Source of the DNA: Adiantum capillus-veneris
Taxonomy: Eukaryota; Streptophyta; Polypodiopsida; Polypodiales; Pteridaceae
Direction: 5' to 3'
DNA: 64,000 nucleotides
Assembly (NCBI GenBank): GCA_014529385.2
Contig: CM043952.1
Coordinates: 158,809,557-158,873,556 of the forward strand
In this document: piece by piece, positions 1 to 12,291 of the stretch
Layout of the letters: each line of letters starts with the position of its first letter
Numbering within the stretch: the first letter of the stretch is position 1
Notes under the pieces: generated by a model
The model's database searches: none
What the model saw: only the letters and a program-made list of their open reading frames with translations
What the model was told of the DNA's origin: nothing
Made by a program: the position numbers and the translations under genes

Positions 1-1390
1 AAGTTGACCTATCTTTATCTAAGGTAGACAAATTAGATACAGCTTCACGTACGTCTTTTACAAAGATCAAGTACACAGAAAGATGATTTTTTATTGCATA
101 TGAAATAGAAAAAGCAGAAACAACTGGAACAAACTCGCCTTTAAGCTTTACATCAAGGACATGAGTCTTTTCTCTATGTACAAGGGTAATCTTTTTGTTG
201 TAAGTACCCACCATAGCATGCAACCTGTAACATCATGGGATACCCAATAACACATCACAACCCTCAAGTGGCATAATATGAAATTCTTCCGCATCCACAT
301 AACTCTTGAACGTGCACATAAAGTTTCCCCAAAATGGGAGTAACATGCTCTGAATGACCTCGGCATGCCAAACCCGCTTCACCTGTCATACCCATCTCCT
401 CTCCACGAATGCCCAACTTTGATGCCAATTCTAGTGATATGAAATTTGCAGGGCTCCTAGATCAAAGAAAACCAATATTGTCTAGTCTTTAACTTTGCCC
501 CAAGCTTTGCACAATTCCGTGGCATCTATGTTTAGCTGGTCACCAACCAAATCTAGGACAAGTCTTGCACTCGGCTTTGGCTTCTTTCCTTTATGCTCTG
601 ATTTGTCATCCTTATCCTGTGACTATTTGCCATAAAAATGTCTTTTATGTCCTTAGTCCTCGCCCAGAAGAAGATTTAGACTGCTTCTTAGACGTGTCAA
701 TTTCATCAGTGGAGGGTTTCTTTGGGGGAGGCACAGAAGGCTTTGCTGTAGCATTGCCTTTGGTTGAAAACTGTTTGCCCTGGGACCCTCTCTTGTTGCT
801 ATTAAATCCGTCGGAATCTCCTTTCGTCGACACTCGCATTCTCAGTCACATGACAGTAGTCTTCATGCGGTAGTCCCGCAATTCGCAATAGTACTTCTCA
901 ATCTGTTTTGACAATGGCACAAACCTATAAGAGGTTACTAGCAACAGTGCGGCCCAGAACTATTTATTGTACTCTTCAAGATTCGCACAGTGTTTAGCAT
1001 TCAACTCGTTCCATTCTGTCATCACATCCACTTCAAAAGCATTTGTAAGCCATGCAAATGCAAAAAGCAATTTGGATTGGACCCACGTTGCAGGGGCTTG
1101 ACCCTGATTCAACAATGCAGTCCACCATTGAAGGGCATTCCCTTTCAAGAAAGTGGTAGCCTTGCGTTCTTCGAAGAATCTGTGAAGTTCCCTCCAGCAT
1201 AAGCTGCATCAAACTGCTGTGTGAAGGTCAAAGCTTTCAGTTGATCTTCAGTTCCTCTAAAAGTTTCGCACTTTACTCCTTGCCCACCTTCCTTGTAATC
1301 CTTGGGCTGATTCAAATGAGTCACAGTATCATAAACGGGTGCCCACAAGAGTGGTGCTCCACGATTGTCCAAATCCAACACTCGCATCAT
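1..1390 (-). mobile_element. Ty3/gypsy gag-protease fragment, degenerate
   Basis: Minus-strand translation gives consecutive pieces of a plant gypsy polyprotein. The gag core lies at about 1390-960 (motifs FRGTEDQLKALTF and GNALQWW), a Lys/Ser-rich gag tail at 839-645, and a retropepsin region at about 560-180. The protease shows FFDLGA where a D-S/T-G triad is expected, then ASKLGIRGEEMG and PLEGCDVLLGIP, the usual C-terminal strand motif. Stops and frameshifts separate the blocks; one stop replaces the Trp expected after LLGIP. The polyprotein runs off the left edge, so reverse transcriptase and integrase, if present, lie outside the window. It sits 3' of the lipin gene in the same orientation. 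It is a decayed copy and no functional product is expected. The gypsy assignment is firm; the 5' boundary is not. Confidence 0.85.
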
Positions 1391-2150
1391 CTGTTTTACC
1401 TGTCATCTGCATTTTGGGCATATGGCTGCGAAAACACTGCACCCACTACTCACACACACACTGTCAATGCACAATGAATAAAATCAGCCTCATCTCTCAC
1501 TTTTGGGCACCCCCAGCTGGGATGGACTTAGTGTTGACCTGCAAATTGCTCTCCTACTGTCAAGTGTCCAGTTTGCCCCTTTGGTTTAATTCCCTAATTC
1601 CCATCAACTTATAAAGTTGTAAGTGACTTGCCGAGTGGCCCAAATTCTCTTATGGCGCACACAGCCTTCCATACTCATCAGAGTTCAGTGCTAACTGGCC
1701 CGACCAGTCCCAAACTAATCGACCTAGACTCCCGATGTGAGAAACCTGTTCGGTTGCAGACGTTTCACACTGGCCATGCAATGTCCACTTGCACCTTTTC
1801 AAGGGTTCCGGGGAAAACAAGTAAAAATAAAATAAATAAAAATATGTACTACATATTTAAAGAAGGCAACAGCAAAAATACACCTCCTAGTGACATCATC
1901 CTCTATCAAATAATCATTAGCACACACTAATAGCATGCGCCAAAGCTCTCCTACAATTCAAGTCCCTAAGCACCCCTTTAGGATTCCATTTGGTATTCCA
2001 ATTATGCTGTAGGGAGTTCAACCCTTTTGAATACTACTTATAGGGTGTGTGCATGGTCAACGGGGCAGTCATGGATAGACTTAAAATCAGTGAGTAAATT
2101 GCAGTAAATCAGGTTCCACAAATTTTTTACTCTCACACTGCCCTATGTGA
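1391..2150. other. Probable untranslated leader of the gypsy fragment; no gene seen
   Basis: This stretch lies upstream, in minus orientation, of the gypsy gag at 1-1390 and has no convincing coding content. Part of it (about 1560-1830) resembles 6230-6500 weakly, including a shared 'tggactccc...cacactagctatgcaatg' style segment, so both may be leader or LTR sequence of related elements. No clean LTR ends or primer-binding site could be placed. Confidence 0.3.
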
Positions 2151-2159
2151 TTGCTACCT

Positions 2160-2300
2160 TGGATTATGCACTCTTCTTCTACAAGGCTTGCACAGCTATA
2201 TGGGTTTACAGATGCAGATAGAGCAATCTACCAGCCGGTTTATGCTTTGACTTGGGAGTGCTACTATCCCATGGAGCTCAGCACGTGGTTCGCCTGGATG
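2160..2300 (+). mobile_element. Ty1/copia RNase H remnant
   Basis: One frame reads LYGFTDAD and, after a frame change, another reads STSRFML followed by LGSATIPWSSA. These match in order the copia RNase H signature (G-Y/F-x-D-x-D-W-A ... K-S-T-S-G ... G-x-x-x-W-x-S). The fragment is short and frameshifted, with no neighbouring copia domains. It is read as a relic in the 3' flank of the lipin gene. The match rests on short motifs, so confidence is limited. Confidence 0.4.
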
Positions 2301-2686
2301 ATTCATCATCTGCATTCATCACTGGCACACGCAGATACGAGGATCATCGCCAATGGTGTTACACTCCCATGCATGAGCACTATTCAACAACAGTCTCTGT
2401 GCCGAATTTCTGTTACGGCTCCAAAGATGCAAGAAATTCTGACTATCGAAGGATTATTCTAACAATTGTGGCCACTACATTGTAAGGACTAACAATCTAC
2501 ATAGAGATGTGATTGACTCATTCTCGCCCAGCCTTATTACGACTTTGCATTTTGCTCCTGCACTTTCCCTCTTTCTTTCCCAAACTACCTCGTCTCTGGG
2601 TCCTCACCGGATAACATCCACTCCTGATTATAATAGCCTTCTTGGAAAGTATTTTTCCACTTTTGGAGCTTCGTGCTAGTCACTTT

Positions 2687-5600
2687 CTAATTCAACTTTT
2701 GGACCTTGAATGATGTATATACTATGAAGTAATCCTCCCCCTTCAAAATGCCATTGTTTAAATGTTGTTTGGTAAGGACAGTGACCTGTTCAGATGAATA
2801 CACTGGTGGAAACATATCATCAACCAAAGCATGAATGCTTGTATACGACTTCACATCAACATGATGATTCACCATGACTTCTCCCTGCTTGGACAAAGTT
2901 AAACACAGAAGCCATAAGCACAAGATCGAGTACTTCAAAGAAAAAATGCTTAAGCATTGAATCAGGCATGCCTTTGGATTGATTATGAAAATTTTTCCCT
3001 TTGGAATGCCAACTTTTAAGTAGCTTATTTCATCTGTATCACGATTGCCAAATCCAGCATAAAATGGATTGATGTCATTTGGAAATAGCCTCTTGATCCC
3101 CTGACCAAAGACAAGACATCAGACAAACTTGAAGGAAAATATAATACCTATTCAGCAAAAAAGATTAACAGAATACCTCTAAACAAGAAATCTTGAATTC
3201 GTGAGGTGCTCTTCTTACAACTGCACAAAAAAATGATGCTGCTTAGCTTGGGATTTGATTTGCCCATTACAATGCACATAGTAATACCATGGTTTCACAA
3301 GCTGATATTGTTGCACCATTGTGAAGATGAACAAATGTAAAAACTACCCTGTCTAGTAACTAATATTCATGCAAACAATAGCAATCCCATCAATACGCCA
3401 GTCAGTATGACATGATGCATGGGTTCCAAAAACCAAAACAAAAATTGCCCGTCAAAGCACCCAACAACACACAGTTTGCGAAAAACGTGCACATCTCCAG
3501 ATGTATAAAACGAGCAGATGTTAAAAGTGTCTTTCTTGTTACCTTCCCGGTACAGTGAAGGAATCAAACCATCTGGAGATATAAATACTGGCCCTTCTGG
3601 AAGTGTTTCACCATCCTTTAAGGACAAAATCATGGCGTTAATCCCTGAATGATGAGATGTGAAAATACAGTCATATAATGGACATTAAAGTACCTGTTTC
3701 AAATTTATGAGAAATTGCCGGGTAAGATATGCTTGAGAAATGGCTCGGGCACTTAGAAACAAAACCTCATAGCCATTTTCCTGAATCAAAAGAAAGATAA
3801 GAAGATAAGGGCTTTGCAAATGATAGTGACCAAGACACAAACTGGTGTAATTGAGACTTGATAATACGAATTATTATTTCAAGACTATTAGTACCTTTCT
3901 TAAAAGCTGCACGTGCACCACAAACAGTGGATTCCATGGGATTCAGTCAGGGGGCTTCACTAAGGTCTGTCAAACAAGGCAGAGCAAAAACCTCTATCCA
4001 TATCTGCTGCTCCTGAGCTCTAGAGAGAGAGAAGGGCAAGCAAGCACAAGCATGGTTGTTATCAAAGAGTATCTTGGCTTCTATCTAGTTTATTTAATAT
4101 AATTTTTGTTTTCTTTCTTTTCCCAAAAAGCTCTTGAAAAGGACAAGTGGACAAGGGCTAGAGGTCCCAGGACAACGCATGGCCAGTGTGACACAAGGGA
4201 GCGCCAATGGGCATGAGTATGGACCATGGCTTGTGTTTGAGGCATGCAGCACCACACTCCAAGGTATGTGCATCAGTTTATGAGGCATGGTCAACATTTT
4301 GAAATCTGGACAATGTCAATTATAAGGCTATGTGTGAAATGAACAATGAGAGAACATTATTTGTCACGAACATTTAAGGTTCATTGGCTTAGGAGTTAAA
4401 GGCCTTATCTAAGTGGAAATTGACCACGTGTCACATGTAAATGGCCCCGTGAACATGCTACTAGTACGTCTTAAAAGCCGAGGTTTGTCTCTTGGGTCTA
4501 AGGGATTAGTACCAATAATTTTGTGAGCCTGTTCACAGGACCTACATGTCCACACAAGTCCATTAGATTAGGTTTGGTCAGTCAGAATCCCCTTTGTGTG
4601 AATGGTCATGATTGTGTTTCCAGGGTGTTGTTACGATTCATGGGCTGCTGGCGGGCATCACACAACACCCACATGTAGCCTAGGAAAATTGCAACGTCCT
4701 GGTCGAGTTTCCAAATCGAATGAAGCACTAGGTTGGGAGATATAGGCCTCACAGTACCCTCAAACTATCTCTGTGCACAGGTGCACACTTTTAGGGAAAA
4801 ATAAGCAACCATGAACAAAGAGGTTTTGTTACCCACAAACAAGGGAGGTTTTGTGACACGCAAACTTTTGAGGAAAAGTCAGCCATCTCAAACCTCGAGG
4901 GCACTACTTAAAAAATTGAGGTTTGCTTTCTCACCCGCAAGCTGCTTGATGACTTACAAAACTCGAGCTCCAAAAACCACTATAAAAGGAGCCCCACCTG
5001 CTCTCATTTGCACATGCACATCAGGGAATTTCTTGGCATTTTCATCCCTGCCCATCTCTGGCATTTCCTAGAATCGCCCTCCCTCTCTACATAAACCCTA
5101 CAGTCTCTCCTCATCCCATTTCTTGGCTCAAGAAGACACTCCTTTTTCTGCCTTGTTTGTTGCGCATACTCGCAGTCATTACCTGCTGCATTTTCAGCCC
5201 TTTGACGTGCAGCCAAATCTGCGTTTTTGTAGCCAGCATACAGCCATAGATACTGCTCTTGCATGCTCTCAAATCATGTGTGCAATGATCTTCCCAGTGA
5301 AGGCCATACACAGCCCACTTCTAATCAAGTAATATTGGGGCATCAAATCAGCGTTTCCATGGCCGAAATCTCCCTAGGGTCCAGTCAGTCCATCCATTGA
5401 AGTATATCATCAGCTTCCAGGCATTGCCGTGTATCATCTGCTCTATGTTACATATATTCAATGGAAAGAAAATACCACTCCGGTAACAAGGTTGAGCCCT
5501 TTAGAGGGTTAGTTAAGACCCCATACCACGGACAGAGAGAATTTCACTTTGCCGAGAGCGAGCCAGAACACCTCCAACCTACTTGAGCCAGACATAGGCT

Positions 5601-8600
5601 GAGGCCGCTGAAACCGGCCTGTTCAATCCAAAAAGGGCGGTAGACTTTACTTCAAACCTTGATTTAGCTTTCACCCATTATTAGTCGTCTATTATACCTG
5701 CGCTATAGTGACACAAGAGAGGGGAATGGGATACAGATGCTAGAATGCACCTGTATGAGAAGACCGACACCAGATTGGCCCCTAACTTAGGCACCCCTTT
5801 CGGTATTTCTTTATTGTTGAAAAGAGGGAATAAACGTTGTGGTTCTTTCCAAGCTGCCCCGCACAACCTTGGCTGAATTTTGACTCTTCTGGCCTGATTT
5901 TGGCAGCATAACTGTACTAGAACCCTTTACGGTCAATATTCCCACACATTGAATGACTTTCCCGACGCAAAATGGGCACTTTGCAAAACCTGGCGAGAAT
6001 CTGCAGCACGCTGAATTCTCTGTTTTCAGCCCTAAAAATGCGCCAGATCGCCTGGACCGCTAGGTGCACTTTCCTCATGCAACAAGCATTTTCCCGTTTC
6101 GGGGTTGCCGCCTAAAAATCTCCCAACTGGTTGCCCAGTTGACTTCACGGCAAAGTAAGAAAATGTTCTCCTTGTCATTCCGGAGGTAATGACGCAAACA
6201 CATTTTCAGGTCCCAAAATAGCAATTCCCTAAATTTTAGGAGATGCTGCCATTGTATCTTTCTAGGTCATCCGACCCCCTTTGTACACTGCGGCCACATC
6301 CGGAACTGAAATGTAGACTTTGTAGCAAAGGATTCCACTTTGGCTAGTCAATGACCCCACTTGGCTAACCATAGTCCTTGTCCAACCTTAGTGCTCTCTT
6401 GCCCTCAGGCCTGGACTCCCTCTGGACAGTTCCACACTAGCTATGCAATGCAGGGCAGTTAGATTTCCCAAGAGGTGTTTCCAAAAAGTGAAAGTAAATA
6501 GATAATAAGAAAGAAATCAACAAAAAGGATAGATAGTAGTCACACGCTGGTGACAGCCGCTTCGTCTCCCTCCACGAACCCGAGCTCTAAAAGGATCTCA
6601 ACTACCAGTAGGTGGTAGGGTATCAACACCAACCATATCAATTTAGGCACCATGCCTCTTTGATGCTTAACATTGAGTGTGTAGGCAAAGCCAAGGCAAG
6701 CTCACCAATGCATTAGCCGTATAGGTCGTTTAACCCCCAACGCACTAGCCGTGTAGATGAACCCAACAAAAAGAAAACCTAGGCAACACCCCAGATCCAG
6801 CAAAGCCTCAGGTCATTGAACCTTTTGTCTAAGGCTAAAGAGATGTAGGTGATAGGTGTGCCTTCTTCTTCTTCTTCTCCCCCCCCCCCCCCCAAGAGAC
6901 GGACTATGTTTATACAGAGGAGATCTATGGTCGTCTATGTACAGCAGCCAGGCCAGGACTCTCGGTGGAGGAGATCACCACTCTACTGATTGAGACATTG
7001 CATGATGCAACAGCAAAGGCATATCCACACACTCAACCTGACCAGAGACAACGTTCTAGGAGCATGCCTCAGAACAGTTGGTATGACGAGGAGTGTAGAG
7101 AGATGAGAATACAGCTTCAGGGAGATCTTCTCCTAGGGGTCATCAATCATAGACAGTCTTGGATGGCCTTCCGACGCCTTGTGCGATGGAAGAAGCGAGC
7201 GTTGGTAGCTCAGATGGAGCGAGACTTATACCACATGTTCTTGAGCAGAGACTCAGGAGAGGCATGGCGTCTTCCAAGAGCACTCCCCTCCGCCAATTAT
7301 TACTTGTGGGGTCAGTAATATCATAGTTACCCGGAACGCGGAACGGGAACGGCGACGGGATCCCCGCGGAACGGGGGAACGGCTAGGGGTTCGGAACGGG
7401 AACGGCGCGGAACGGGAGGTATCAAAAACACCCAAATAGTGCATTTTTTAGCTCCTTGTGTTTAAATACAAGGAGTATTAGAGTGCTTTGACTCTAATAC
7501 TCACAAAAAACTCGTTTTGAAGACCATTCAATCTTGCTATGACTAGATGATGTGAGAGAGAGAGAGAGAGAGAGACTTGAGAGAGTGAGAGGGAGAGGGA
7601 GAGATTTGAGAGAGTGGGAGGGAGAGGAAGAGAGCTTGAAGGCTTAAAGCCTTGAGCCTTGAGAGAGTGAGTCTTGAGAGGGAGAGATCTTGAGAGTGTG
7701 AGAGGGAGAGAGCTTGAGCCTTGAGGATTAGCTTGTGGAGAGAAAGGGGGAGGAGGGTGCATTTTATGAGTCCTTGAGGCCTTGCACACTTCAAAAAGAA
7801 GCCCAAACATTTACTTCAATTTTTTCAATTTTTGCCAAACTTGTTTGTAGCCGTTGGCCGTTCCAGGGGCATTCCGGAACGTTCCGGAACGGTCGTTCCG
7901 GTTTGCACTGGCCACCCGGAACGTCAAACGTTTCGGGACGTTTCGGAACGTTCGGGAAGGAAACTGCCCCCCCGGAACGCCGGAACGAGGGCTAGGGGGC
8001 GTTCCCCGATAACTTAATTGTTGCTCAAGGATAGATGTATACAACCGTGCCAATGTGTGTGCATCACCTGCCTTGAAGATAGGCACAATAGTAGACAGTC
8101 TCCAAGTCTCAGGTAGACCCTCACACATGACATGATTGAACATAACTGCAAGGACCTCTGCTAGCATATCTCTAGCATGTATAAAGTGTTTTGCCACTAG
8201 ACCATCGTGATCATATGCCCTCCTGGTTCTCATCTTGTCAATGGCCGTCCTTACCATCTCAGTGGTAAAGAAGGTACTCGTAGATGGGTATGCAACATCC
8301 TTATATACGGTCCCTTGACAGACACCCCTTCCAAATCTTCCTGAGCCATGCCCATCTACGAGTACCTTCTTTACCACTGAGATGGTAAGGACGGCCATTG
8401 ACAAGATGAGAACCAGGAGGGCATATGATCACGATGGTCTAGTGGCAAAACACTTTATACATGCTAGAGATATGCTAGCAGAGGTCCTTGCAGTTATGTT
8501 CAATCATGTCATGTGTGAGGGTCTACCTGAGACTTGGAGACTGTCTACTATTGTGCCTATCTTCAAGGCAGGTGATGCACACACATTGGCACGGTTGTAT

Positions 8601-10160
8601 ACATCTATCCTTGAGCAACAATTAAGCAAATGGCCAGAGTTCAGGGCATACGGACAGTAGGACAGGCCGGTTTCAAGAGAGGCTTCTCCACTCTTGACCA
8701 TATTCTGACACTCAGAGCCATCACTGAGGAGGGTCGGGCACATGGGAGACGGATTCATTGTAGCTTTGTGGATTTCCGCAAAGCATTTGACACGGTGCCC
8801 AGAGCCAAGACATGGATTCTATTGTTGTTATATGATGATGATTTTGTATTGATCTCTGACTCACCAAAGGGTATGCAACGACATTCGAATGCACTACATA
8901 GCTTTGCGGGGGATAGTAGATTGTTTGTGAACCTTGGTAAAACCAAGGTCATGGTGTTTAACACCACACCGCAGTGGATCAGGAGATCAACACCTACATT
9001 CACTTATAGCCAGGAGACTGTGGAGTACACAGATACATACACTTATCTTGGGGTAGTCTTCACCACGCCAAAGGTTTTCTTTGAAGAGAGCAGCAAAGAC
9101 TAAAGTGTAGTACGTCCCCATGTGATTTTCTCCTCTTTGCTCATCAAAAAGTAACCGAATTGGGGGCTACTTTTCTACTGCATTTTTAAAATTTGGTGGG
9201 CATGACCCACGACTATACACAACGAGGCCTTACGTTGGTATACCACGAGATCTCCAATGAGAGTGACGAGGAGTTGCTAAGTGACAGCTCACCAATTCTC
9301 TGAGGAGATTGCCAGGACTCTTTAGCGAACCTCCAAATCAATCTCTAACTTGGCGAATCTCCAACGTAGTAATTTGCAAACTCGCTGCGAAACTACAAGA
9401 AGATATTTTTTCTCAACCAACACACAACCCTGCTTCAATCTTCACCTAGAAGGAAAACAATGCACAAAGATCAAGAGCAAATGATAGAAAATGGGAAACC
9501 GGACCGGACGGCCGGGGGGGGGGGGGGGGGGGGGGAGAGATGAAATGAAATGATATATTAACGCCTTCAAGAGGCCAAGATGACCTATGAGACCAAACCA
9601 TTACAAACTGGTGAATCTGATACCATGTCTGGGTACAAAAAATAAAAATGAAACTAGAAGTACTACTAGCTGGAATTGTGTGGGGTTTCAGTGATCATTG
9701 AATCCATCCTCATCTGCACTCTGGATGTCGAGACAGTATGGCTTGAGTCCTCTACCGTAGTCTCCATTGATGTTGTGAAGCTCCTCTCCTCAGTCGAGGG
9801 CGTCTCAATCTCCCTAACTCCAATGCTCGGTCAATGAGAATACTGCGAGGGGTGAGTCTGGGCTGAGCTTTGCAGTGGTGGCTACTCCTCTATTTGTCTA
9901 GTGTCTGGTGTGAAGAAATAAGTAATCTGTCTTTGGAATTGTCTTTCTCCAGATCTCTTCAGTAGGTCCTCATGATTCTGGAGAAGGTCTAAAACCTTCT
10001 CTGAATAGACAATGGAAGCGACCCCGTATCTCGTAAAAAAATGTGCACTGACATATATAATGCATCTCCGTCTCTGGCTCTATGTGGCATAGGCTGCATG
10101 TCATGTTGGCTGCTGATATCCCTCTGAATCTACCAATCTCAATCTCGAGCTGGTGCGAAG

Positions 10161-10229
<69 letters not shown>

Positions 10230-12260
10230 TGAGAGAAAGAGAGAGAGAGATTCTATTAATGACTATGAAAGGCCATGTTGGCCTATGAGACAAAGTGAAT
10301 ACGATGAATGTCCATGTCCCTGTAGTATCATGCATGAACTAAAAAGAAAAAGTGGTGAATGACAGAACTAAACAAAACTGAATGATGGGGCATATACAAC
10401 TCTGTTGTACTTAGCTAAAACTATGGATTTATAAAGACTCCCAAAATGCATCCTAACCCTAGCATGCTATTGGTGTACAATATGATCTCTCTTGAGGATA
10501 TGCTACATTGCTAGGGTTAATGATAAAATACATGGGAGAGGAATAGATGATCAATGCAAGTAGAACTGAGAAAGGGGTCCAGCGACACCTTTCCTCTCGC
10601 TGTGCTGTGTATCGGTATAAATCTCCGCTGCCCGCCAACGTCGACACCATGAGCCACGCAAGCATAGTCTCCGTCGGGCCGAGCCTCCGATGCTCCTATC
10701 AAGGTGAAACCTCGTGTAGGCCTCACTCTCGCTGGCCATGACTCAGGCAGATCAACTCTGCACACTGTCTACTGTGTCTGTCTAACTCTACACTACTAGG
10801 GTGCTCCTCCATATTAGCTATAAGACTCTCTCAATGCCTGTGCATCTCTAGGAAGAAGAGGCCAAGGCATCGCTGATCCTCAAAGCTCAGATCGGTCCAA
10901 AGCCCTCCTTGAGCGGAGTGATATCTCCCTCTGATCTCATAGTATACTGGACATCAAAATATCAAAGAGAGAGGCCAACAAAGTATCAAACAAGTACCAG
11001 ATCATTATGCAAGACAAGCTTCAGTAATGAATACCAGTAACTCTTTTGAAAATACCCACAATTTGATAACATACAAACATTGCTTTCCGCAAAAGAAAGA
11101 CTAACCTTAATTGAAGAAAACAGGCGTGTTACTCCAGATTGACTCCAATCTCTCCCAACAAGAGGCATAAATTGACCCAGAACATCTGACCTAAACATTT
11201 TGAGAAGAAACATATGAACAACTACTTAAAACATAGTGTGATCAAGAAGCTGGGCATATGAGAATACTATTGCTATTGTGTTTCACGTAATACTTGAGCT
11301 TACATACTTGCCTACTCAAACTAATTCTTGGCACAACTACTGTATATATGTATCTTCTTAAAGCCAAAAAAGAAACTAAAAGAGCGGCTAAACACGTGGA
11401 AAAAAGAAGACAAATGACACGCAAATCTTGTTTGTTTTTTAACGTACTTTGTCCAGACATCAAAATGATGAGGGTATTGCACAATTCTTTTTGAGGTTTT
11501 TACCCTTCTTAAGGTAGGTTCCCACCCTGCTTTTAGCATCCTCATCTCTAACTAAATCTTCCAATCAGCTTTCTCCTTTGGTCAGAGCGTTCTAGGTGAA
11601 AAGTGGTACCCCCCTTGAAGCCCCTTCGTCTGCTTCACCATTAGCTGATGGGCTATGATACACTCATCTTAGGCACTTCCATTCCATCCTCTTCCCCAAC
11701 TTGTTCTGAATTTTTTTTTTCATTATCATAGTTTTCCCATACGTCAGACTTGGATGGGTATGAAAATACCGAATAAGTATGATCAGACCCCCAAGTATTC
11801 CATAGGTCGGAATCCATACAACACACTAATACAGTCCACATATGACACTTAAACAATACAAAAGAGCACAAAACCATAGCATGCAATGAAACACCAGTAG
11901 AATCAAGCCAAAATCCTGGCAGAGTATAGGCTACAAATTCCAAAACACAAGTAGAGGGGGGAGGCTAGCTGGGAAAGTCCGAAAAACCAATCATTTGTCA
12001 ATCGGGTCGGACGCATCCAAGAGTATGGTTCCCCAATCGGACGTGTCCCGAAAACACTATGGCCCTTATCCCCAGCTTCCATGTTGACTTGATCAATGCA
12101 ACATCCACTATGGTCATCTTCACTTGGTGTTGAACGGTTCAACGGTTCTTGGCTAGACGGCGTGACGCTCATTTTGGTTCTTCAGATTTAAATAGACTCC
12201 AACATTTTCCTATGCAACTTCTCAGCATCTGTTGTTTTTTTGTTTGTTTGTTTTTTTTTT

Positions 12261-12291
<31 letters not shown>

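Larger units (their letters stand above)
3781..11105 (-). other. PAH intron 3, 7.3 kb, filled with repeats
   Basis: The donor is AAG|GTTAGT after exon 3 and the acceptor is GATTCAG before exon 4 at 3780. The intron contains two LINE 3' ends on the minus strand, an interrupted LINE on the plus strand, a GGAACG-rich insertion and a 280-bp inverted repeat, all listed separately. From about 3850 to 6900 no coding domain is recognised. A TATA-like TATAAAAGG at 4981 on the plus strand, followed by pyrimidine-rich sequence, may mark an old LTR promoter. A C15-type run sits near 6880-6894. Confidence 0.85.

Noticed and set aside
5461-5660. Possible organellar or rRNA-derived fragment
   Set aside because: The GC-balanced, ordered-looking sequence suggested it, but no rRNA or organelle gene segment could be matched.
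5340-6520. LTR pair between about 1.6 and 6.4 kb
   Set aside because: The two regions share only patches of similarity and no ends, primer site or polypurine tract could be placed, so no element was called.
7478-7810. Overlapping Ser/Leu-rich minus frames
   Set aside because: Produced by the GAGAGA purine tract of the insertion element.
7811-8404. 197-codon minus frame with LINE motifs
   Set aside because: It reads the inverted arm of the palindrome and then the GGAACG-rich insertion; it is a chimera, not a gene.
10459-10765. Several overlapping open frames
   Set aside because: They lie in the 3' UTR of the second LINE copy; the only supported peptide there is the Cys/His-block continuation further upstream.
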